Positions 23,966 to 34,590 of a stretch of 64,000 nt of DNA are shown here, piece by piece (position 1 is the stretch's first letter; each line of letters begins with the position of its first letter). A model generated the notes under the pieces. That model had not been told where the DNA came from. It saw nothing but the letters and a program-made list of their open reading frames with translations, and did not search any database. This DNA is from Blasia pusilla (Eukaryota > Marchantiophyta > Marchantiopsida > Blasiales), in NCBI GenBank assembly GCA_050084515.1, contig CM114273.1:186001-250000 (forward strand), given 5' to 3'. A program made the translations under genes and the position numbers.

Positions 23966-24324
23966 CAAGGTTGCACGGAAATAGACATGTCCTCACACAT
24001 GCCCGGCCCGCACCCGAACCCGCCTCGGAGCCCGCCACCAAGACCCGAGCTAACGGAGCCCGCACCTATTGCATGGCCCGCATGGCGGGCTGGGGGCCGG
24101 CTTGGTGTGGGCAAGCACGGGCTTAAGGCGGGTAGGCGCGGGCTCGGGATAGGCTGAACAGGCAAGCGTGAGCTTGGGGCGAGCCAGCGCGGTCTGAGGG
24201 TGGGTTGGGCGTCCGCTAGGACAGGTGTGCGCGCTCTAGGTCCGCAGACGCGGGCTCTGACAAGGCAAGCACAAGCTCAAGGCCTACACCGAGCCCACCA
24301 CGCGGGCCTTGGGCCCAAGCTCAA
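23966..24324. repeat. hAT-like terminus followed by GC-rich degenerate repeats
   Basis: Opens with CAAGGTTGCACGG, the same terminal motif as the hAT MITEs, then becomes a GC-rich tract of GCCCGC/GCGGGC repeats (24000-24310). GC-rich subterminal repeats are known in plant hAT elements, so this may be the left half of a larger nonautonomous hAT element. A matching right end with the same flanking 8-mer (GAGGGGTG) was not found. The tract is the insertion site of the complete MITE at 24325. Confidence 0.6.
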
Positions 24325-24628
24325 CATGGTTGCACAAAAACGGACAAGTCCTTCCTAAGGACGAACATAGACGGAAAATTTTGGACATGTCCACAGACAT
24401 GGGTTCCAAGAGGTGGGACCCATACTTTTAGTCCATGGCAAGGATGAGAGGAGTAATGAGGGAGGAGGGAATGGACGTGGAGGGAGGAAGAAATGGGGGA
24501 GTATGGAACACGAAGGCAAGTAAGGGGAATGAGAAAGAAAAGAAAGGTGCCACCCATACGGACAAGTCCTTGCATAGGACAGACATGGACATATCCACGG
24601 ATACGGACTTTGTCCACATGCAACCTTG
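24325..24628 (+). mobile_element. hAT-type MITE, complete copy
   Basis: A 304-bp element with inverted termini CATGGTTGCAC and TGCAACCTTG, flanked by AAGCTCAA (24317-24324) and GAGCTCAA (24629-24636), an 8-bp duplication with one mismatch. It has no coding capacity. Subterminal sequence at both ends carries GGACAAGTCC-like palindromic blocks. Eight-base duplications and CA-ended short TIRs are hAT hallmarks. Confidence 0.88.
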
Positions 24629-25106
24629 GAGCTCAAGGCCCACAAAAATTGGTCCTCAGGACCACTTTTCCGTCCGGTGGTCCAATTATTGCAGGCCCTA
24701 AGCCTGCGCGTGAACCTTGCTGGACCAAAAGGTGGTCCGCCGGACCAAACTGTGCAACGCACGTAATCATTTTTGTTACTCGACTATTTAAAACCTCATT
24801 TGATTCTTTTGGTTATGGATTTTCTTACATCCTTTTCAAAATACCAGGTCCTAGAGTCACCGAGGATTTGCCACCCAAATGTTTTTGAAACACTTTCTCA
24901 TTCTCTACTAAACGTTTAAATTTCTTGAGAATAATTTTTTTTTCTTGTCCAGAAGATTTCCTTAAAAATTCTGATAAGTTTAATGTTTTGGTTCTGCAAT
25001 GTATCCCACACTCGTAAAATTAATATCCTGATACAATAAGAAAATTATCTTTCACGCATCATATAAATTGAAAATTATTGAATTAAAAAGTAACAAAATT
25101 CTCATA

Positions 25107-25194
25107 AATTTATTTCATGGAAAATTTTAAAGACGTGGAAATTTATTTCCAATAAATTTCCACATCTTTTAAAATTTTCCATAAAATAAATAAC
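25107..25194. repeat. Inverted repeat, ~40-bp arms, almost no loop
   Basis: Left arm contains CATGGAAAATTTTAAAGACG and TGGAAATTTATT. The right arm contains the reverse complements AATAAATTTCCA and CTTTTAAAATTTTCCAT. Only about three bases separate the arms and few mismatches are seen, so transcription of either strand would give a long hairpin. It may be a foldback element or a young MITE. Confidence 0.75.
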
Positions 25195-25239
25195 GAATTT
25201 ATCAAAATTGTGGCTCTTAATTCTAATTCAAATTCAAAA

Positions 25240-25455
25240 GGTTTCTATGACTCAATGTCCGGGGAGAACCGGGGTTACATGTTGAGCTAGCCGGAAGAAT
25301 TTGAGAATTTTCGATTCTGTTTCTCATTTAGCGGTCAAAAATCGACGGTTGAGGCAAGTTTCCTTTGTATTTTTATTTGTTTAGCCAGCCGGAATAAAGA
25401 AACATTTGGAAATTTCGGTTCGGTTTTATACCGAAAATGTACCGGTGTCACGAAA
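25240..25455 (+). repeat. Dispersed repeat F, plus copy
   Basis: About 215 bp that matches the reverse complement of 48650-48885, sharing blocks such as GTTGAG(C/T)TAGCCGGAAG, TTTCTCA, TTTCCTTTGTAT and TTTGTACCGG/ATGTACCGG. There is no coding capacity and no clear termini. Its family is unknown to me. Confidence 0.7.
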
Positions 25456-28380
25456 AAACTCCCAATACCCTACTATGAATCATTAACTATATTGTAGTAT
25501 ATTTCATTCATTGGTGACCAAGGCTATTGAAAAAATTTAAAGCAATCTTAGTTTTATCTTTGAAAGGAATTCAAAGGATGGTGTTTGAGGATAATTAAAT
25601 AAACCCCCCTTATAGTCCCCATTTCCCAAACTTTTGAGATTTTACTTAATTTCCAGTCGCGCTAAGACTTTATGTGAGCAAATAAATGACAGTTTTTTCA
25701 TAGAACACTATATGCTCCAAATATTCTATCGATATTTCCTTTCAGTTACACTATAAAACAAAGAAGAATGTTCATGAGAACATAACGGTATCTTCATTTC
25801 TTATATATATATGTATTTGGTGACCGACCCTACCGTACTAGGGTTATAAATCATTGAGTTGAATTAATACCTTTACCTAATTTTTCAAAATGAAAATTTT
25901 GCAGCGAATAAGAAATTTGGATTCTGAGAGTTGGAGATGATATTCTATTTTTGTTGAACAACCTTTCTCTAAAATTACTCCTTATAAATTATAATGAGAT
26001 TCATATATTTTCACAAACACTTTAATTGTAAAATCGCCATAAAACTAAATGATCTGGATTCGAAGAATCAACATAAAGCTCACACACAATAAGCTTATCC
26101 CTTGGAAGTTTCAAAAGATTCATTAATATCCTTTTGTTGATAAATAGGAAATTCACTTAACACACATCGCTGGAAAAAAAAATGCTCTTATTAAGAAAAA
26201 GAATATCCACGGTGGTAAAACCGCATTTATCCATTTTATCTTAATTCGTATCTCTGAAAATTTCCGTATTTTTCACATTTATTCGATAAAAGATTCTAGT
26301 TATTTCCATGTAAACTATTCCTATTGGGCTATTTTTCATAGCCCATTCCATGCCTTTTTCTGAAGGATTTTTTAATACTTAGAAAACAAATAGGACGAAG
26401 TTAGGGGTGTAGTTAAAGTGGTCACTATTATGACTCACTAAACTCCCGTTGAAAGAAATATTATTTTAATAGGAAAGAGGTCTAAACTTTAATATCTTGG
26501 AGCAACGGGACTGAGCCCTTCCATCTTTTATTTATTGGAGCTCGTCGACTTCTCCACAATATTCTATCTTCTTTTACAAATTTTAGAACTTACACCGTTT
26601 ATGGTTCTAAAATTTGTGAGTTACTCTCTTACTAGTTATATAGGTACTGGTTCAAGTGACTTTGAACTTATGTGGTGAATATTCATATGTCATATATATT
26701 GGGTTTCAAATGACATGTGGTGAACATGCACTTGTCATCATTCGAAAATTGTTCTTCAAATAATAAGATACATGAGAAAATAATAATTTACCATGTGTTC
26801 ATCATGAAGTTTCTACTCCATAATTTTTTATAATTTCTGCTATTTTTTAAAGTGGAAAAGATATTTTATTTTTTTCCTATTTTTCAGCATATAATACGTT
26901 TAAGACAATATTTTAATTTTTTCATGATTCACTTCAATGTCTTGAAATCATTTTAGTCCTCTTTCTAATTTGTAAAATAAAAAAATAAAAGATTATTTAA
27001 ATAAATTTAAGGTCTTAAATATAATATTAATAATCATTTGATTGACAACGGTTCTTATTGACCATGTAATTTGATTTTTTTTTCAATATTTTAAATTTTT
27101 TGAGATGAAAAATGATAATTTTATTTATAGAAACTATTCTTTACATTTTAAAGTTCAGTAGTCAATATAGACTTACAATTCCTTTTGTACATGTATTCTT
27201 TTTCTTTGGAAGAAAAAGGAGAAAATTTGGAAAAGTACTGTTTTGGTTCACTCCAAAAATAATTGGAATCTCTAGCACAATGAAATAAATCAATTTCTTT
27301 TTGCTAGCAAAGATTCAAGAAGGAATGACTTGCAAAGTTGATATAAACTTGTTATGACTAATATAAGACTTATAATACCACTTTTTGATTCCCAATATGA
27401 AAATGTGCATAATTATTATGTTTTCAATTGTTGAAGAATTAATATAATTATTCTACCTAAAAATTTTATAGTTGCAAGGATTAATAAGAAAAGGATAAAA
27501 CAAAAATTACAAATCATCAATATAATTTAGATGGTGTAGAGAAAATACACTCGTAATTGACAATATATAGATAAATATGCGTAGAGGAAACCAAAATTGA
27601 TTGACTTAAACATTTGAGGAAAAAAAAGGACTTAGCTTAACTTGGAGAGAATATAGAAATTTATAGAAGGAATTAGAAAATATCTTTTCTAAGAAAAGAA
27701 AATCTAACAAATCACTCAATGTCAAATAAACCCTAAAATTAGAAAAGTTAAAAGTAGCTCAATCCTTATGTGCACTATTAATAGAACTTTAATGGAAATT
27801 TAAAACTTAACATATGAGAATATCCTACTAGAACAGGAACCGCCAAGCACTTATTGGTTTGTGTCTCCCAAAGTCCGTATTGTTGACCTAAGAAGCCTCT
27901 TTCCCAAGCCTCGGCTAATAGCCCCAAGTCACTCGCCTTTACCCAAACATATTTTCTAAAATAGACATATCCGTCTATGGGATAGATATGCCCAATGGGT
28001 CCCCCGCTTGGGTATTTTCAGTACCCCGATGGCCAATACAAGCTCGGGACATGGAAATAGGTGCGGGCTTAGACCGCGAGAGGCGGGAAAAATCGGCCGG
28101 TGCAAATATTAGAAGAAATCCTTGGTTTTATGACCATGAATTAATAAAAGTGACTAGTTACTCCTAGAGGCACACAAGTCAAGTCATATCTTCCACATTA
28201 TTTGAATGACTAGCATGGTTTAATGACATGGTAGGAAAATACGAGTCATATTAACATGACTATCGTATCAAGTAGATGATGTGGCAAGTGATTTGATGAA
28301 ATTGACTAAATGAAAAAAGAAAATTTCCCCCATGCTACATCTGTCTATCCATCCCTCCATCCATTATTTCCGTCCATCTG

Positions 28381-28558
28381 TTGTACCCTCCATCCGTTAC
28401 TTCCATCCATATGCCGCATCCTCTATCCCGATCCCTCCCACCTTCCATGAAGCATAAATGTGGGCCCCACATCTTACAATACATGTTTGTAGACATGTCC
28501 AGACTTGTCCTTCCATATTCATCTAAGGAACGGACTTATTCGTTTTTAGGTGACCATG
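28381..28558 (-). mobile_element. hAT-type MITE, diverged partial copy
   Basis: Matches one half of the MITE family in reverse orientation, with GTGGGCCCCACATCTTACAA near 28460 and a terminus TGACCATG at 28558 in place of TGCAACCATG. The other half is replaced by CCATCC-type low-complexity repeats (28345-28440). Confidence 0.6.
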
Positions 28559-30370
28559 TGCCCATAGTGGAGTCTTCTACCACTAGCTCACACATTATTG
28601 TATGTACGAGTGCAAAAAATACAAACACATACACAAATATCACTTTTCCTTTTTGCCTATTTTTTTCTTTTCAAAATTTTTAGTTTTTTTAAATTCCTAT
28701 ATTCATATTCTTTTATTTTTAAGTCTTTAAGGAGCTAAGAACCCATTCTTAGAATAATAAATAATTGATTTCAAAATATTTTCAAAATATTAGATAAAAA
28801 TAGTTAAATAATTCATATAATCCAATATAATAGTTTATTGGATAATATTAAGTCTAGAAATAATCTTATGGTTACAAAAGTTAATCATTGAAAAAGAATC
28901 ACCATCTTGTATTAAATAAGAAAATAGTTCCAATTATTGGTGTGTTGGTGGGTAGATATTTATTGATTCTAAAATTTCAATTTTACAAATGTTGATGTCA
29001 CAAGATGAAAATGCAAGCGACACTTAAAAAGGAATGCATATATCATGGAACTTTGTCACAATATGAATTTGGATCTCAAGAACCAAACCAAAATGAAAAT
29101 CTCAAAATGACCATGCAAAGATAGAATTAAGAATCATAAATTTTAAATTTGGTTTCTTAATTCTTCTCTCATCATGGAAGAGTAAATAGAATATCTGAAT
29201 TGTTCAAGTGAGAGAATGCATTCTCAACATCTAATCCTCTAACGTTTTAGCTCAATCCAATAGTGATAAAAAATGATGTTTTAAGATGAATATGAAAACG
29301 AAAGAAATATTTAAAATATTTCCACTTAAAGTTCTTGTCTTCCACTTTGTCTCTTACTTTTTTATCTTTCTCTCCAACCAGGAGTTCATAATCATACCAC
29401 ATCCCAAAAAATGTAATTTGGTCTTAGGATCGTAGGCCAAAACAAAAATATTGAAATGATCTTCCAAAGAGGGAATTAACCATCATAAACCTTAAATGTG
29501 GTCTCCTAATTCAAAATTCGTCATAGAAGACTAAATGGAAGATCTAATATGGTAAGTAATAGAGGATCTTACCAAAATCCACTCCTCCAAGTTTCAACTC
29601 AATCCAGTGGTGGAAACCAATAATGCTTCAAGATGAAGAAAATACAAAAATGAATGCTCATAACATATCCATTCAAAGACAATGATCATTCTTGTGATTG
29701 GTCTTCCTCGTTTATTGACCCATCACTCAAACTAGCTCAAACACACTAAATCATAAAACCATTCTCATATCTATACTTTAAGATGAAGATAAAATTTTAA
29801 CAAGAAACATGGATGTTTCCCCACCAAATGGAATTGTAAAAGAAAAATGGATGTTTTAATTATAAATTAAAATATAAATTTTTTTGTAAAAATACATAGA
29901 AATTTGAATTGGTATTAAATGCGATGTAATATGCTTTCAGATTTTGATATGGCCACATATTGACGGTCTATGCTAGAAAGTGTTAGGGTCTTAGTGAAGT
30001 AGTGCCTCAATGCTTCACTACAACAGAATGCCTAATTAAAAATAATAAACATCATATGATTCGAGGAAAAAATCCTTTAAAACAAGTCATTATTCATAAT
30101 TCATAAATATTGGACAAGTGAGGAGATATGACTTATTTAAGACTAAAGAACATTGCTAACTACTTAGGTCATAGGCAAATGACTAGATGAGTAGCACAAC
30201 CCTAAAATGAAGGACTAAACCATTTTAGTCATAGTTTGAGCTATTCTTTCGGACAGTCATTTAAAGTTTAGTTATAAAAAAACATACATTTCTTCTAGTG
30301 GTAGCCCACACCGGCCCGCCCCAAGTCTGTGGTAGGCTTGTGTAGGCCAGAACCCACCTTGCGGGCCGGG
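28559..30370. other. AT-rich gene-free DNA
   Basis: No supported gene. Two similar stretches, near 29060-29300 and 29390-29640, look like an old diverged duplication (each has CAAGATGAA, TCTAA and CTCAATCCA(A/G)T(A/G)GTG landmarks). A GC-rich patch lies at 30300-30370, next to the MITE at 30371. Confidence 0.45.
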
Positions 30371-30660
30371 CAACGTTCCATGTGGATAAAGTTTGTGTCC
30401 ATGGATTTACGTCCATCCTATTGTAGAACCCTAAATGGGTAGCCCCATCTCCCTTCATGATTCTCACTTTGTCATTTCTTCCTCCTCCCATCTCCACTCC
30501 CCCCCGCCCTCCCTTATTGCCTTGCCCACCCTTACTTTGCCTTCCACCATGAACTACAACCATGGGCCCCACCTTTAGCAATCAATGCCTGTGGATATGT
30601 CCAAACTTGTTTGTTCATATTCGTCCTAGGGACAAGGCTGTCTATTTTTGTGCAACCATG
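30371..30660 (-). mobile_element. hAT-type MITE, diverged reversed copy
   Basis: Starts CAACGTTCCATGTGG (a mutated form of CAAGGTTGCATGTGG) and ends TTTTTGTGCAACCATG at 30660. The interior keeps the family's CT-rich segment and CTACAACCATGGGCCCCACC. The flanking 8-mers do not match, so a target duplication is not supported. Confidence 0.7.
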
Positions 30661-31538
30661 TCTACGCGTCTGGTCACACGCTTAGGACGGGCAAATGCGG
30701 GCTACAAGACGGGCGACTTCTTCTTAGGGTTAGTCCCCATGGGCTCGTTTGAGGGTCATGGGATCTTAATTTTCCATAATCTATGGAGGAGATTGCAGGG
30801 ACCTTCGAATGGTCCTTGATCCTTCCATGCCGCAAAAATCGCGACGCAGAATTCAGCAAGGAGGATCCTTGTTCCGTCGAAGCACTATAGTCGGTTCCAA
30901 TTTTTTAGCGATTTCCAATTGCTGGTTACTTTTTCGTCTTTGGCACCGTCTCTTTGAGGGTCTTCAATGGGATTTCGAACACTCGCGCCAGTCCCTAAGT
31001 TACAAAAATGGTAGATCTTACTTGACCGCCGCCTAAAAATACTTGATCACTAGGTGAAGTGGCTTCAAACTCTAATCAGACCCAGCATAGGACCAAGAAC
31101 TAGGACCCAAAAGATATTTCCATGGGGATTGCCCCTTAGACTCGGTGCGGGCTAGCCGAGCTTGAGTTTATGTTGCGTGCCACGGATTCCCAAGTCCGCT
31201 TGGACATGTCTATCCAAGGAATGGACATGTACGCGAACACGGATTTTTTCTTTGTGGAACCTTGTTCCATATGGACTCGGAACGCGAGAATGGGTACGAG
31301 ATCAAATTAAGGGAGGCACGTAGGAATCGGCCCACATGTAGCCCGGCCCGGCCCCCACCCAATATAAGGCCACGTTACGGGTCTCATCCGGGCCTACTAT
31401 AGGCCAATGAGGGATTAGAGTCAATTGGTGCGGGCTACACAATGGATGGAAAGAATGGGTGATGGGTTCCTAGTCTAGGTGTGGGTAGGTCAAGCCCAAA
31501 TCTATGTTGCGGGTGGGGACAGGCTTGGGTGCAGGCTA
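30661..31538. repeat. Mixed region: single-copy DNA and GC-rich MITE-associated tracts
   Basis: 30661-31130 has no recognised gene. 31130-31538 contains GC-rich GGCCCG/GCGGGC tracts and a terminus-like TGGAACCTTG near 31265, a mutated form of TGCAACCTTG. It probably holds pieces of older nested copies of the same hAT-like family. Confidence 0.45.
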
Positions 31539-31856
31539 CATGGTTGCACGAAAATGGACAAGTCCTTCCTTAGGACGGACATGGACGGACAAGTCTAGAC
31601 GTATCAATGGACATGGGTTCCAAGAGGTGGGACCCATACTTTTAGTCCATAATGGAAGGCAAGGCAAGGATGAGAGGAGCAATGAGGGAGGAGGGAATGG
31701 AGGTGGAGGGAAGAAGAAATGGGGGAGTATGGAACACGAAGGCAAGTAAGGGGAATGAGAAAGAAAGGAAAGGTGAGGCCCATATGAACAAGTCCTTCCA
31801 TAGGACGGACATAAGTCCACGGACATGGACATGGACTTTATCCACATGCAACCTTG
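31539..31856 (+). mobile_element. hAT-type MITE, complete copy with perfect 8-bp duplication
   Basis: A 318-bp element with termini CATGGTTGCACG and CATGCAACCTTG, flanked by GCAGGCTA at 31531-31538 and again at 31857-31864. The perfect 8-bp duplication fixes the borders and the superfamily (hAT). There is no coding capacity. A further terminus (TGTGCAACCTTG ending 31915) just to the right belongs to an older, incomplete copy. Confidence 0.93.
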
Positions 31857-31915
31857 GCAGGCTACGAGTACCTAGACATGTCTGCGGACATAGACTTTAT
31901 CTATGTGCAACCTTG

Positions 31916-32370
31916 TTGTCAACTTGAGTTGGGGCTCTCCCCCTTAAACAAACCATAAGGAATCCTTGGGTTGAATTCATCAATACCTTGGATTATGGTA
32001 TAGTCCTTCACTAGACAGCCAAACCTACGCTAATCTACTCTATCCTAGCATGTTCAATTATACTAAGTACATGGGACCCCAATTGAGGTAGATCCCAATA
32101 TAGCAAACTGTGTTAAGCTCAACCACCTGCATAGTCTCGTGATGCCACAATATATACAAGGCATGCTTCATTCACAAGTTTGTGCATCCCAAATGAAATG
32201 AAAACATTCAAAACTCATTACTAATTCAAGAAAAATTTTGGATAGTTTCTTGAATTCTTGGAATTTCCAAGTTTTTGCATACCATTACAGTCAAATTCCA
32301 AAAAAAATACAACCAATGGAAATTCTACAAACTAGGCCACTATGCTAAAGCTATGTGCAAAACTCTAATC
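31916..32370. other. Spacer 3' of the chromovirus remnant
   Basis: No gene recognised. The 3' LTR of the minus-strand chromovirus would be expected here, but no copy of the sequence flanking the putative primer-binding site at 34574 was found. Confidence 0.35.
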
Positions 32371-34590
32371 TTACCATCTGCCTTCCCTCCGATTTCTATT
32401 TCTAAATTCCTCTACAATTTTCCCAACATGAGTCAGACTACTTTCTATTTTCCATTTTCTTTTGCATAAATCAGAACCTTTCCTCGCCACTAAGTACTCA
32501 TTTATTAATCTCTTGCCTCTCTTAACTCTATGCTCATCTAATATAGTCTCGACTTTGAACTCTTCTTGGTCTTCAACTATGATTGGGTCAGGTTTCATAG
32601 ATACTCCTTTCATGTGTAACGCATGTGAGCGGAACGTGTTAACTTAGCGCTTAAGGAGATTGTTAAAAAAAAAGTTTCATAGATAATCAATTGAGAAACA
32701 TGCTTAACTTGATTAACCCTCAAATTTTAAGGATGCAAAGTTGCGCTTTGGATCTCAAAAATCATCATGGCATTTCCATTACCAAGAGGAGCCTCTAATA
32801 TACCTTCAATTGATCTAATCACTAAATCATGTCTCCACAAAAACCTAAGTGATAAAATCATATGTATGTTGCTTGAGCTAGATACTAGAAAATTTGCCAA
32901 ACTTGACTTCCACTCCTAGAATCACAATCTTTATGTTTAATGCCTTGGTCAAGGAGGTTTTCGATTGATTTTCTCCATAGGTCACAACTTGGGATTTCTC
33001 CATGTCAATTACGGGCACTCCCAACCTCTCCGACGCCTCAGAATCTAAGAAGTTCCAAGTCGTCCCTATGTCAATCAACACAATCACAAATTTCCCTGCA
33101 ATTAGCACCTCAACTAGAAACAAACACTCACTAGCATCATGATGAGAATCCTTTGAAGTCTCATCGCCTTCCCTCAACTCGTTCCTTGAAGACTCCCCAT
33201 CAATCACATTATCGCACTAAACGTCAAGGCATTAGCCTTTCTTAATTACTTGGATAACATCCTCATGTTTTCTTATTGCTTGTGCTTGTGGTGGTGGCGG
33301 TCCAGCTTTAGGCATGTTTACCCTTTCTGCCTCAAGGCAATCTTGCTTAAAATGACCCAAGTCAAGGCACACATAACACCCTCTAGCACCCATGCCAGTT
33401 CACTCAAAGTTAATTGCTTGGAACTTGACGTTGTTGGAGGTCTGAACCTTTTGGGTTCTAACCCGGGCCCCACTTGCGGCCTTGTCTCATATGCTTTCCT
33501 CTTGTTTGCCTTTCCAAATGGTGTCCCTACTTTCGTAATGGGGAACATTAAGTCTCACTTCTCTCCACTGGGATCGCCCACCACTAGTTAAGTAATCATG
33601 TCAATGGCCGCCTTTAGCTTCCAAGACTTGGTTGTTTACGTCGCACTTTTTTCCCACTATTTCCACTTCAACTTGGGCGGCATTTCCTCTATGAAGTTGA
33701 AAACTTAGTTGGCATCTAACATGTCATCAATCACCACCAATGTCCCTTAGAATTGGGTAAGGAAGCTCATGATCAAGCCGCTGAATTGAATTTTCCGCAA
33801 CTAGATTCTAGCTTGGTTTACTTAATCCTATGCTGCCAAACACCTCCTCATTTCTGAGATGGGCACCCCCAATCTCGCTCCATGGTGTCATAATCCTTAG
33901 AAAATTCCTAGTACCATGTGAGTACATATGCCTCTCACTTCAAAGAGGCCTTGACTCTCCACCTCGCTTTCAGAACTTGCTAAGTCCCAAAAATATGCTC
34001 TATCTTAATCACTCACTAATTGAGGCACTTAATACCCATCTTGCCCCTATACACGGGTAACTCCTTCCTCACTTCCTCTCATTGATTCCCTAGGGATGAG
34101 GCCAAGGGTCACCTACATGCTTTCATGATCTTCTCAATCACATAGTCCATGATCCATCTAGGCTTGTGATTGTTCCTTCAATGCCTCCAAGATGATGCGC
34201 TAAACCTCATTAAAACTCACATGCGTTTGAACCCTTGAGACCTTACTCCATTGACTCCTTGGATTCATCCATTTATTTAGAAAACCCCCCGAGATATTGT
34301 TTCTTGCGCAATCATCAAGAGTTTGGGATAGGGAGTTTTGGGGTATTTCATCCTTCAAACTCTCATCTTGATCAAGTAACGTTTTGAATTCCCCAATATC
34401 CTTGAAGTCACATGGGAGATTGGGCCCACTAGATTCATTCCCCATATCCACACCCCAAATCATGGCAGTTTGAAATCCATGATCTTGTTTTTACTCCAAC
34501 GGGCTTGTCCCTATCCTTGGGCATGTTGATCGTCACCACCAAAATTTCCTAAAAACCTTAGCTTATTAAGTGGTTTGCTCTAATAACACG
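32371..34590 (-). pseudogene. Ty3/gypsy chromovirus remnant: gag knuckle, protease, chromodomain, polymerase deleted
   Basis: Read right to left. A degenerate tRNA-Met-type primer-binding site (TGTTATTAGAGCA, 34586-34574) is followed by leader and degenerate gag (34463-33400). A CCHC zinc knuckle CYVCLDLGHFKQDC (about 33390-33340) comes next, then an aspartic-protease domain at 33207-32878 (VLIDIGTTWNFLDSEASERL, with DIG in place of the usual D-S/T-G). After about 265 bp comes a chromodomain at 32613-32371 (EFKVETILDEHRVKRGKRLI ... VEEFRNR), the C-terminal targeting module of chromovirus integrases. RT, RNase H and integrase core are absent, so about 2.5-3 kb has been lost between protease and chromodomain. 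LTRs were not resolved. Confidence 0.82.

Larger units (their letters stand above)
24637..28380. other. AT-rich gene-free DNA
   Basis: About 3.7 kb, strongly AT-rich, without supported genes. It contains an inverted repeat (25107-25194) and the dispersed repeat at 25240-25455, listed separately, and a small GC-rich patch near 27990-28090. Nothing else was recognised. Confidence 0.5.

Noticed and set aside
24000-24330. Regular GC-rich repeats as a possible CRISPR array
   Set aside because: Spacing and unit sequence are irregular, and the context is a plant nuclear genome.
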